This document shows, piece by piece, positions 1-6,641 of a DNA stretch of 8,097 nt; position 1 is the first letter of the stretch, and each line of letters begins with the position of its first letter. Below the pieces are notes generated by a model that saw only the letters and a program-made list of their open reading frames with translations, was not told the origin of the DNA and did not search any database. The position numbers and the translations under genes were made by a program. This stretch comes from Lentimicrobium sp. GTDB taxonomy: Bacteria; Bacteroidota; Bacteroidia; Bacteroidales; Lentimicrobiaceae. The DNA lies in NCBI GenBank assembly GCA_013336205.1, contig JAAXUD010000101.1, positions 1-8,097 on the forward strand, in the 5' to 3' direction.

Positions 1-473
1 TCGTACCAGATACTTTCCTTCAGTTCTTCATTGAGTTCATGCAATACCTTGTGGTGGCCCTTTTCCCAGTCGGCCAGCCAGCTGAACAACTCCTTCTCAT
101 TCGGATCTGTAGCATCAGCAGCCTGCTTTGTGTAAACTTCAATGGCTTTGGTTTCCATGTCAATTGCTGCGGAAATGGCTGCTGCTTCAAAACTGGCAGC
201 TGAAATCTGCTTTTTGATATCGCCTGAAAGGATGGCATCGGCTACACCGGCATCAAATTTCAGTTCGATCTTCGCAAATTTTTTGTCTTTGCTATAGCTG
301 GCAAATTGCTTTGAGAGAAACTCAACGTGTGTTTGCTCCTCTTCAGCCATCATGGTAAAAATCTTCTTCACCTCGGCACTTTCAGTCTGTTCGGCTACTT
401 TCTCATAAAAAGCCTTACCGCGCTTTTCCATCAGAATCGCGGTTTTTAAAATCTCGGTCGATTTGTTTTCCAT
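1..473 (-). CDS. Rubrerythrin-like ferritin-family diiron protein (3' end outside window)
   Basis: This frame begins at an ATG (471-473, minus strand) and stays open for 157 codons to the window edge, so the C-terminus is missing. The protein starts MENKSTEILKTAILMEKRG and contains two copies of the ferritin-like diiron pattern. The first is Glu16 followed by E46-Q-T-H49; the second is Glu107 followed by E137-K-G-H140. This is the paired E...ExxH layout of the rubrerythrin/ferritin-like four-helix bundle, which binds two irons. No signal peptide is visible, so it is cytoplasmic. Family members act in peroxide or oxygen detoxification or iron handling. Whether a C-terminal rubredoxin Cys4 domain follows cannot be seen; without one it would be an erythrin-type protein of the COG1633 kind. 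It is transcribed divergently from the kinase/RapZ-C gene. The family call is firm, the exact physiological role is not. Confidence 0.88.
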   Translation of the reverse strand, partial: MENKSTEILKTAILMEKRGKAFYEKVAEQTESAEVKKIFTMMAEEEQTHVEFLSKQFASYSKDKKFAKIELKFDAGVADAILSGDIKKQISAASFEAAAISAAIDMETKAIEVYTKQAADATDPNEKELFSWLADWEKGHHKVLHELNEELKESIWY

Positions 474-513
474 CTTGTATATTATTATCGGTTGTATTAC
501 TTCATCGGTAAGG

Positions 514-521
514 CAAACATA
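514..521 (-). promoter_or_regulatory. Candidate Bacteroidetes -7 element for the rubrerythrin-like gene
   Basis: On the minus strand the sequence reads TATGTTTG, an exact match to the Bacteroidetes -7 consensus TAnnTTTG. It would place transcription start roughly 30-35 nt before the ATG at 473. No clear TTTG (-33) element lies at the usual 19-21 nt spacing; the nearest TTTG is 13 nt away. The call therefore rests on one box and its position. Confidence 0.42.
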
Positions 522-529
522 CTAAAAAA

Positions 530-564
530 GCAGACAAAATTCATAAAATACTGCTGAAGTCTGC
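530..564 (-). repeat. Inverted repeat, terminator-like on the minus strand
   Basis: GCAGAC (530-535) and GTCTGC (559-564) are perfect 6-bp inverted copies separated by 23 nt. On the minus strand the second arm runs straight into TTTTTT. This resembles a weak rho-independent terminator, or an operator, in the divergent intergenic region just upstream of the rubrerythrin -7 box. The long loop makes strong termination unlikely. Confidence 0.3.
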
Positions 565-622
565 CTTAATTAAACATTCCGAAAGGTATAAAGTTTGCTG
601 ACAGAGCAAGCACTGAATTCAC

Positions 623-630
623 TAAATTTG
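623..630 (+). promoter_or_regulatory. Candidate Bacteroidetes -7 element for the kinase/RapZ-C gene
   Basis: TAAATTTG at 623-630 matches TAnnTTTG exactly. Transcription would start near 634-637. That leaves a very short leader to the GTG at 644 but about 40 nt to the ATG at 674, which favours the ATG as the true start. The nearest upstream TTTG (594-597) is 25 nt away, longer than the usual spacing, so the -33 element is not convincing. Confidence 0.4.
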
Positions 631-643
631 TCAATAATTCAGG

Positions 644-2089
644 GTGTTTGAAAAAAAAGATTCATTACAGCATATGATTGAAAAAGAAAAGATTCTGCGC
701 GACCTTTTTACCCATTGGAGTGGTGAAGAAGTCCGATTGATTACCGACCTTCCTGCTTCAGGCTCAGACCGCCAATACTACAGGATTTCAGGCAGTGAAA
801 CCGACGCCGTAGGTGCCTGGAATCCTGATGAAAAGGAAAATAATGCGTTTGTTGGTTTTAGCAGGCATTTTGGAAATATCGGATTACCGGTTCCTGAAAT
901 CTTTGCTTTTCATACCAATGGCCACGCTTATCTCCAGTCTGACCTTGGGAATGAAACCCTGTTTAGTCTGCTTAGCGATGAAGGCCTCAGTAATCGGGTG
1001 AAGGACCTGTACCGTCAGGTAATTGCCTGGCTGCCCCAGTTTCAGGTAAAAGGCATCAATGGGCTCGATACCGGCCTTTGCCATCCCCGAAAAGCTTTCG
1101 ATCGTCAATCTATGCTGTGGGATCTGAATTACTTCAAGTATTATTTTGTAAGACTTTCAGGAATAACTTTTGATGAACAAGCCCTTGAAGACGACTTTGA
1201 AAAATTGATTTCTTTCCTTTCGGAAGCACCTGCTGAATATTTCATGTACCGCGATTTTCAGTCACGCAATGTAATGATTGCTGGTAACCGTCCGTTTTTC
1301 ATTGATTATCAGGGCGGACGACTCGGGCCACTGCAATATGACATCGCTTCTTTGCTGTTCGATGCCAAAGCCAACCTGCCAAACGATTTCAGGGAGGAAC
1401 TCCTGAACCTCTACATGGATGAGGCTGCAAAATATACACGCATTAACCGGGAACAATTTACCCGGTATTATTACGGATTCGTGCTAATCCGGATTCTACA
1501 GGCGATGGGAGCCTATGGTTTCAGAGGTTTTTACCAGAAAAAGGAACATTTCCTGCAAAGCATTCCTTATGCACTTGACAACCTGAATTACCTTTTAAAT
1601 CAGCATCATCCGGGAATTGAGTTCACCGCACTTGAGAAACTGTTGCTAAACTTTATCGGAAGTGAAACCCTGCGTAATTATGCGCGCCCTGGTCTGAAAG
1701 TCAGAATTTGCAGTTTCTCCTACAAAGAGGGTATTCCGTCCGACAATTCCGGTAATGGAGGCGGTTTCGTTTTCGATTGCCGGGCTATGCCCAACCCCGG
1801 TCGGCTTGATGCGTATAAAAAACTAAGCGGCCTTGATGAACCCGTGGCGAATTACCTGGCTTCTCAGCCTGAAACAGGTCTTTTTATCGGAAGCATCTTC
1901 AATATAGTTGACCAGGCCGTTGAAAATTATCTTGCCCGTGGCTTTCAAAGCCTTATGATCAGTTTCGGCTGCACCGGCGGCCAGCACCGTTCCGTATATT
2001 TTGCCGGTCAACTCAGCCAGCACCTTAACAAAAGATTCAGATTGAACACCACAGCCGAGCATACTCAAAAAGACAAATGGCCGGTGTAA
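644..2089 (+). CDS. APH/AmgK-type sugar kinase fused to a RapZ C-terminal domain
   Basis: The 481-residue protein has two domains. Residues about 20-325 are an aminoglycoside-phosphotransferase fold of the AmgK/COG3178 type. It has an N-terminal loop LPASGSDRQYYRIS, a catalytic loop YRDFQSRN (Asp204, Asn209; the usual His is Tyr202) and a metal-binding segment IDYQGGRLGP (Asp221). Residues about 352-478 match the RapZ C-terminal domain, including GLDEPV and the phosphosugar loop GCTGGQHRS (442-450). The adenylate-kinase-like N-terminal domain of RapZ is absent; the sugar-kinase fold stands in its place. AmgK phosphorylates MurNAc or GlcNAc at the anomeric carbon, and E. coli RapZ-C binds glucosamine-6-phosphate. 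A MurU-like gene downstream supports an amino-sugar role, but the substrate is inferred. The GTG at 644 gives the longest frame. The ATG at 674 sits after an A-rich stretch, fits the promoter better and gives 471 residues. Confidence 0.85.
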   Translation: MFEKKDSLQHMIEKEKILRDLFTHWSGEEVRLITDLPASGSDRQYYRISGSETDAVGAWNPDEKENNAFVGFSRHFGNIGLPVPEIFAFHTNGHAYLQSDLGNETLFSLLSDEGLSNRVKDLYRQVIAWLPQFQVKGINGLDTGLCHPRKAFDRQSMLWDLNYFKYYFVRLSGITFDEQALEDDFEKLISFLSEAPAEYFMYRDFQSRNVMIAGNRPFFIDYQGGRLGPLQYDIASLLFDAKANLPNDFREELLNLYMDEAAKYTRINREQFTRYYYGFVLIRILQAMGAYGFRGFYQKKEHFLQSIPYALDNLNYLLNQHHPGIEFTALEKLLLNFIGSETLRNYARPGLKVRICSFSYKEGIPSDNSGNGGGFVFDCRAMPNPGRLDAYKKLSGLDEPVANYLASQPETGLFIGSIFNIVDQAVENYLARGFQSLMISFGCTGGQHRSVYFAGQLSQHLNKRFRLNTTAEHTQKDKWPV

Positions 2090-2098
2090 CCGGGTTTT
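2081..2098 (+). terminator. Possible weak terminator overlapping the stop codon
   Basis: CCGGT (2081-2085) and ACCGG (2089-2093) can form a 5-bp stem with a 3-nt loop, followed by GTTTT. It overlaps the TAA stop of the kinase/RapZ-C gene. The stem is short and the T run brief, so readthrough into the downstream genes is quite possible. Confidence 0.25.
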
Positions 2099-2150
2099 CA
2101 ATAACCTGACCAACATTACTGGCTATTTCATAATCTTTGTCAGGGTATTA

Positions 2151-2170
2151 AAAAATTAATGATAATTTTT
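2151..2170. repeat. Perfect A/T-only inverted repeat
   Basis: Arms 2151-2158 (AAAAATTA) and 2163-2170 (TAATTTTT) are exact inverted copies around a 4-nt loop. It lies in the 195-bp gap between the kinase/RapZ-C gene and the small cysteine protein. It could be a regulator site or a weak bidirectional hairpin. The rest of the gap shows no convincing promoter pair; the best near match to a -7 box is TCATTTTG at 2245-2252, one mismatch from consensus. Confidence 0.3.
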
Positions 2171-2284
2171 ACACGGAATCTGCGACTTATGGTAAGCAAA
2201 TTTGTTACTCTGATTGAATTTACCGGTGTGTTGTTTTAAGATATTCATTTTGAATCCTCCGGCTTACTTTAATAAAAGACATCC

Positions 2285-2413
2285 ATGAGCAAAACAATGT
2301 GTGAGAAAGGTAAAAAAGGCGAACAGGACAGCGAACATCCAAAATTCAAATGCAAAAAATGCGGCGCCCTGACCAAAAAAGAAAAACAAGTCTGCAAACC
2401 GAAGGAATTATAG
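2285..2413 (+). CDS. 42-residue four-cysteine (zinc-ribbon-like) small protein
   Basis: ATG at 2285 opens a 42-codon frame ending in TAG at 2413. The product is very basic, with 14 lysines, and contains cysteines at positions 6, 23, 26 and 37. The central KCKKCG forms a CxxC knuckle, and the tail reads VCKPKEL. Four cysteines with one CxxC suggest a small zinc- or metal-binding fold, possibly one that contacts nucleic acid. I do not recognise a named family, though the KCKKCG...CKPK pattern looks like a conserved tiny hypothetical protein. It ends 15 nt before the next start codon and is probably co-transcribed with it. No membrane segment or signal peptide is visible. The composition and motif make chance coding unlikely, but conservation could not be checked. 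Confidence 0.68.
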   Translation: MSKTMCEKGKKGEQDSEHPKFKCKKCGALTKKEKQVCKPKEL

Positions 2414-2428
2414 CTTTAGTTTAATCCG

Positions 2429-2809
2429 ATGAATGAGCCTTTCGATATAGAACCATTTAAAAACGAACACGAAGTCATACGTCTGACTATCAATCAGATA
2501 AAAAAGGACTTTGGAATGTTTGGTCTCGATGTTGATTTCCCGCTTGATATGGATATGGTCTATCATGACCTATTCAGGGAGCTCGACTATCATGTTTCAG
2601 GCTTACTCACCGGCAATGTTCAAAAATTGTCGGCCCTGCTTTACCAGATAGACCTGAATGAAAAAACAATCCTGAAAGCATGGGAAGACCATCCTGAATT
2701 TACGCATGCTCAGGTAATTGCGGAGCTGGTTATTTACCGGGAATTAAAAAAAGTGCTGTTCCGGAACTACTATAAGCATTATAAACTAAAAAACCTGCCC
2801 GAAGAATGA
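2429..2809 (+). CDS. Unrecognised 126-residue helical protein in the nucleotidyltransferase operon
   Basis: I do not recognise this family. The protein is 126 residues, predicted by eye to be almost wholly alpha-helical, with no cysteine, signal peptide or membrane segment. The N-terminal half is acidic (runs such as DVDFPLDMDM around 34-43). The C-terminal part is basic and rich in aromatics (FRNYYKHYK, 111-119). A central segment, LSALLYQIDLNEKTILKAW (67-85), looks like a structured core helix pair. Its last codons overlap the start of the nucleotidyltransferase gene in an ATGA arrangement (2806-2809), so the two are almost certainly translationally coupled. This hints at a partner or accessory role for the downstream enzyme, which is inference. 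The ATG at 2429 follows the small cysteine gene by 15 nt. Confidence 0.8.
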   Translation: MNEPFDIEPFKNEHEVIRLTINQIKKDFGMFGLDVDFPLDMDMVYHDLFRELDYHVSGLLTGNVQKLSALLYQIDLNEKTILKAWEDHPEFTHAQVIAELVIYRELKKVLFRNYYKHYKLKNLPEE

Positions 2810-3537
2810 AGGCGCTGATCCTGGCTGCCGGCCTCGGCACAAGGCTTAAGCCACTTACCAACCAAACCCCCAAGGCCTTACTTCCGATTGGCCCTTATAC
2901 CTTATTACAGTTTGCCATCTTAAAATTGAAAAATTCAGGATTCAACGAACTGATAATCAATGTGCATCACCATGCTGATCAGGTTATCAGTTATCTTGAC
3001 AAAAACAAAAATTTCGGGTGTACGCTTGCAATCTCCGATGAAAGGGAACAATTGCTCGATACCGGTGGCGGAATAAAAAAAGCGGCCTGGTTTTTCAATG
3101 ACAATCTGCCCTTCCTGGTTTACAATGTTGACATAGTCACTGACCTGGATCTTCAGCTGCTTTATGAACATCATAAAAAATATCAGAATATCGCAACCCT
3201 GGTAGTCCGGGATCGTAAAACATCACGCTACCTCCTGTTCGATAACAATATGCAGCTCAGCGCCTGGAAAAATGTATCAACCGGTGAAAAGCGGATTGCC
3301 AAACCCACTGCCGAACCCTTAAGCCCTTATGCATTCAGCGGTATTCATGTGATTAATCCACAACTGTTCAGCCTGATGGAAGTGCAGGATCGTTTTTCAA
3401 TCATTGACACCTACCTAAGGATTGCCGCAACACATCCGATTGGAGGATACCTCGACAACAGTCAGCTTTGGGCCGATGCCGGAAAGCCGGAAAGTCTGGC
3501 GGAAGCAGGTGAAATTGCTGAAAAAATCAGGTACTGA
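2806..3537 (+). CDS. MurU/GlmU-like sugar-1-phosphate nucleotidyltransferase
   Basis: A 243-residue single-domain enzyme of the NTP_transferase (GT-A-like Rossmann) family. It transfers a nucleotidyl group from an NTP to a sugar-1-phosphate, giving an NDP-sugar and pyrophosphate. The signature LAAGLGTRLKPLT (6-18) with TPKALLPI (21-28) binds the nucleotide phosphates. DTGGGI (85-90) lies in the base/sugar-binding region. NVDI (107-110) supplies the metal aspartate Asp109, and WADAGKPESL (222-231) supplies the second acidic residue, Asp224. There is no C-terminal left-handed beta-helix, so it is not full GlmU. Length and motif order fit MurU (MurNAc-1-phosphate uridylyltransferase) and related mannose- or glucose-1-phosphate enzymes. 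The AmgK-type kinase upstream favours MurU, but the substrate cannot be fixed from sequence. The start overlaps the preceding stop as ATGA. Confidence 0.86.
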   Translation: MKALILAAGLGTRLKPLTNQTPKALLPIGPYTLLQFAILKLKNSGFNELIINVHHHADQVISYLDKNKNFGCTLAISDEREQLLDTGGGIKKAAWFFNDNLPFLVYNVDIVTDLDLQLLYEHHKKYQNIATLVVRDRKTSRYLLFDNNMQLSAWKNVSTGEKRIAKPTAEPLSPYAFSGIHVINPQLFSLMEVQDRFSIIDTYLRIAATHPIGGYLDNSQLWADAGKPESLAEAGEIAEKIRY

Positions 3538-3584
3538 AGCACATTATAAAAGATCCACGCATTACTGAAAGCTACCGGGATTAA

Positions 3585-3612
3585 TTGATATTTGCATTTT
3601 CCGGACTATAAT
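3585..3612 (+). promoter_or_regulatory. Possible -35/-10 type promoter before the AddB-like gene
   Basis: TTGATA (3585-3590) and TATAAT (3607-3612) are spaced by 16 nt, resembling a classical sigma-70 promoter, 14 nt before the ATG at 3626. Bacteroidetes primary sigma factors prefer TTTG...TAnnTTTG, which is not matched here, so the similarity may be chance in AT-rich spacer. The 88-bp gap itself suggests that the nuclease gene may have its own promoter. Confidence 0.28.
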
Positions 3613-3625
3613 AAAGAATCATAAC

Positions 3626-6496
3626 ATGCACCAGGCCTTCCTCGAAAAACTTGCCCAAAAAATAACTGCCACCCATTCCGGTCTTGGCAACCGGCTGTGC
3701 GTGGTGATGCCCAACCGCAGAGCCGGGCTTTTTCTGAAACGCTACCTGGTGCCCAAAGATCAAAAACCCTTGTGGGCTCCGTCGGTATTTTCGATTGAAG
3801 ACTTTATTTCAGCCATTGGCAAGCTGAATGTTCCGGACCCGCTCACTTTATTGTTTGGCCTCTATGAAGCGCATTGCAGCGTGGAAAAAAGCAATGCCAC
3901 CGGCTTTGATGATTTTGCCGGCTGGAGCAAAGGCCTTATCCGTGATTTCGAGGAAATTGACCAATACCTTGTCGATCCGGCAGCACTCTTTGGTTTCCTG
4001 AGTGAAGCCAAAGCGGTAAGCCTCTGGAATCTTGACGGAGCACCCCTAACCGACTTCGAAAAACAATACCTACGTTTTTTTAACGCGCTGCCCGAATATT
4101 ACAATTTTTTCACTGCAAATCTGCTTAAATCGGGTCAGGCATACCATGGCCTCGCCTGCCGGCAGATAGCCGAAGACCCGGAAACTCAACTCAGATCTCT
4201 ACCCTGGGACTATATCATTTTTGCTGGTTTCAATGCCATTACACCAGCGCAGCTTACCTTAATCAGGCACCTGATTGGCGAAGGCAAGGCTGAGATCATC
4301 TGGGATGCCGACAATTATTACATAGGAAACCCGGCACAGGAAGCCGGTCGATTCCAGCGCAACTACCTGAAAGATAAATCACTGGGCAAGCCTGACGATA
4401 TCAGCCATTTCTTTGAAACCGGTGAAAAGGAAATTCAGATTGCAGGCGTGCCGCGTAATGTAGGTCAAACGAAGTTGGCCGGAAATATCCTGAAAGGGCT
4501 TATCGAAAAAAACGGGCAGGATGTGCTGAGTAAAACTGCGGTGGTACTGGCCGATGAGTCATTGCTGCTCCCTTTGCTCAACGCGATTCCGGCAGAAGCC
4601 GGCGCCTTTAATATCACCATGGGTTACCCGCTGCAGCAAGCGCCGCTTTATGTCTTTTTCGACAACCTTCTGGGGATGCATGTAAATGCCGCCGCCGGGA
4701 AAAATACTGATCTTTCTTATTTTTACTTTAAAGATGTGTTGTCTTTAATTCAGCACCCATATACACCGCTTATCGGGGATAATCTGACCATTAAAAAAGC
4801 AGCTGAAACATTGAAAGCGGCTAAAAGTTCATTTATAAGTGCTCCTGACATTTTCAATTCAGAAGGGATAAACAACAAAAAACCATTCTTGCTGGAATCC
4901 CTGTTCAACAAAATCAATACACCCGCTGATCTTACCACATTGCTGATATCCGGCATCGAGCTATTCAGAATTGCCATGGAAGAAGCTGAAAATAATAATG
5001 AAATAAACAGAAGCGCTGATGGCGAGATACTCTTCAACATCGCGCTCATTGTAAACAGATTACACACGCTGGTTAGTGAAAGCGGGCTGGTTGGCGAATT
5101 GCGTACGCTGCAAAACCTCTTCCGCGAAGCAGCAGCTTCCATGCCCGTGCCTTTTTACGGAGAACCTCTTGAAGGTGTGCAGGTTATGGGAATGCTCGAA
5201 ACCCGTACCCTTGATTTTGAAAATGTAATTCTGCTTTCGGCAAACGAAGATACCCTCCCCTCCCGGAAATCATACAACAGTTTTATCCCCTTCGACATCA
5301 GGCAGCAGTTTGGTTTGCCCGTGCACCACGACCAGCAGGCGGTGTTTGCCTACCATTTTTATCGGTTATTGCAACGCTGTAGCAATGCCTGGCTCATTTA
5401 CAACTCCGAATCCGATGAGATGGGCGGAGGTGAAAAAAGCAGGTTCCTCAACCAGCTGATTACTGAAATGCCCGCGGTGAACCCAGGAATTAAAATCAAT
5501 GAAATCAAACCAACCTCACATGCCTCTTTAAATCAGCCACTTCCGATTGTGGTAAACAAAACCCCTGAGGTGATTTTAAAGCTGAAGAGTCTGGCAGACA
5601 AGGGGTTTGCACCAACCTCGCTCAATACTTACCTGGCCTGTTCGTTAAAATTTTACTTTTCATATGTTCTGCGCCTCGGTGAACCGGAAGAAGCAGACGA
5701 AACCATTGATTACCGGACACTTGGCATCGTAATTCACAAAGTGCTTCAGGACTTTTATACCCCCTTTATTGGTCGCGTACCGCAGAAAAGTGATTACGAA
5801 AAAATGCGGGAGGAATCAGCCCATGCTATTGCGGAAGCCTTAAATGAAAAATTTCCCGGAGGCAATGTTACCTCGGGGCGCAACCTGCTTATTGTTAAAG
5901 TCGCCAATGTATGGATAAACCGTTTTCTTGAACTGGAAGCAGCCAGTACTTATGATTTTAAATCAGGCGATCAGCTGCTGGCCCTGGAAGAAACCTTAAA
6001 ATCCTCAATACAAATAGATGGCATTGAAAACGAAGTGCTGACTATAAACCTGAAAGGAGTAGCCGACAGAATTGACAGGATTGGCGGTGTAACCAGGATA
6101 ATTGACTACAAAACCGGGAAAGTTGAAGCATCTGAGCTCAAACCCAAAACTGTTGAGTCGCTGTTTGAACAAAGCGCCAAACCGAAAGAAAAGGCGTTCC
6201 AGTTACTATTCTACCTCTTCCTGGCAGACAAAACACCGGCTATCAGCGGATTATCGTCCCGGGTTGAAGCCGGGATCATCAGTTTCCGGTCGTTGAAAGA
6301 TGAATTTATGTCGCTGCTACTTCCCGGCAACGACCTTGACACCGCACTTCAGGACTTTAAAACCGGCTTAAACAACCTCTTCACAGAAATCTTTGACGAG
6401 AAGGCTCCATTCGTACAAACCACTCAAAAAGAGCATTGTACTTTATGCCCGTTTAAGACCATCTGCCATAAAACGGAGGGTAAACGGCAGTGGTAA
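3626..6496 (+). CDS. AddB/RexB-like PD-(D/E)XK nuclease with Fe-S cysteines
   Basis: A 956-residue protein with the layout of the AddB subunit of AddAB helicase-nucleases, which process double-strand breaks for recombination. The N-terminus starts at the first helicase-like strand (LCVVMPNRRAGLFLKRYL, 24-41) and lacks a Walker A GxxGxGKT. Residues 518-545 (VQVMGMLETRTLDFENVILL and following) resemble a late UvrD-type motif. The C-terminal nuclease carries His704 (GIVIHKVL), Asp814 (GVADRID), IIDYKTGK with Asp827 and Lys829, and a QxxxY motif (Gln859, Tyr863). Cys672 together with C938, C941 and C947 forms the four-cysteine iron-sulfur staple typical of AddB nucleases. No AddA-like helicase lies in this window. 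Bacteroidetes proteins of this type are often annotated simply as PD-(D/E)XK nuclease family. The ATG at 3626 fits the family start. Confidence 0.87.
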   Translation: MHQAFLEKLAQKITATHSGLGNRLCVVMPNRRAGLFLKRYLVPKDQKPLWAPSVFSIEDFISAIGKLNVPDPLTLLFGLYEAHCSVEKSNATGFDDFAGWSKGLIRDFEEIDQYLVDPAALFGFLSEAKAVSLWNLDGAPLTDFEKQYLRFFNALPEYYNFFTANLLKSGQAYHGLACRQIAEDPETQLRSLPWDYIIFAGFNAITPAQLTLIRHLIGEGKAEIIWDADNYYIGNPAQEAGRFQRNYLKDKSLGKPDDISHFFETGEKEIQIAGVPRNVGQTKLAGNILKGLIEKNGQDVLSKTAVVLADESLLLPLLNAIPAEAGAFNITMGYPLQQAPLYVFFDNLLGMHVNAAAGKNTDLSYFYFKDVLSLIQHPYTPLIGDNLTIKKAAETLKAAKSSFISAPDIFNSEGINNKKPFLLESLFNKINTPADLTTLLISGIELFRIAMEEAENNNEINRSADGEILFNIALIVNRLHTLVSESGLVGELRTLQNLFREAAASMPVPFYGEPLEGVQVMGMLETRTLDFENVILLSANEDTLPSRKSYNSFIPFDIRQQFGLPVHHDQQAVFAYHFYRLLQRCSNAWLIYNSESDEMGGGEKSRFLNQLITEMPAVNPGIKINEIKPTSHASLNQPLPIVVNKTPEVILKLKSLADKGFAPTSLNTYLACSLKFYFSYVLRLGEPEEADETIDYRTLGIVIHKVLQDFYTPFIGRVPQKSDYEKMREESAHAIAEALNEKFPGGNVTSGRNLLIVKVANVWINRFLELEAASTYDFKSGDQLLALEETLKSSIQIDGIENEVLTINLKGVADRIDRIGGVTRIIDYKTGKVEASELKPKTVESLFEQSAKPKEKAFQLLFYLFLADKTPAISGLSSRVEAGIISFRSLKDEFMSLLLPGNDLDTALQDFKTGLNNLFTEIFDEKAPFVQTTQKEHCTLCPFKTICHKTEGKRQW

Positions 6497-6555
6497 TTTT
6501 TTACAGCAGCATAACATAAAAAAGTTATATCAGTTTGATAACCGGGCAAAACCTG

Positions 6556-6583
6556 ATCCGGCAATAAAAAGACAAAGCCGGAT
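6556..6583. repeat. GC-rich inverted repeat after the AddB-like gene
   Basis: ATCCGGC (6556-6562) and GCCGGAT (6577-6583) are perfect 7-bp inverted copies around a 14-nt A-rich loop. They lie 60 nt after the nuclease stop codon and just before the main convergent terminator. No T run follows directly on either strand, so it may be an mRNA 3'-end stabilising hairpin rather than a terminator. Confidence 0.4.
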
Positions 6584-6593
6584 ACAATAAAAA

Positions 6594-6628
6594 AAGCCCC
6601 GTCAAAGATGATTTCTCTGACGGGGCTT
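6594..6628 (-). terminator. Strong rho-independent terminator between convergent genes
   Basis: An 11-bp perfect stem pairs 6594-6604 with 6618-6628 (core GCCCCGTCA / TGACGGGGC) around a 13-nt loop. On the minus strand it is followed by seven T residues, the classic form, and lies 14 nt after the end of the DUF2202 gene. On the plus strand the stem is followed by a mixed T-rich tail, so it probably also stops transcription of the AddB-like gene. Confidence 0.88.
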
Positions 6629-6641
6629 CTGTTGTTAAACG

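Noticed and set aside
20..238. Minus-strand 72-codon frame at the left end
   Set aside because: It is out of frame with the rubrerythrin-like protein, whose paired E/ExxH motifs cover the same bases.
1823..2116. Minus-strand 97-codon frame opposite the RapZ-C domain
   Set aside because: The plus strand carries the conserved RapZ-C motifs here; the antisense frame has no recognisable features.
2090..2284. Riboswitch or leader RNA before the small cysteine gene
   Set aside because: Only an A/T-only hairpin and a short hairpin at the preceding stop are visible; no conserved riboswitch core was recognised.
4750..5142. Open frame of 130 codons on the minus strand
   Set aside because: It lies wholly inside the AddB-like gene, whose family motifs span this region; the antisense product is serine/leucine-rich with no known fold.
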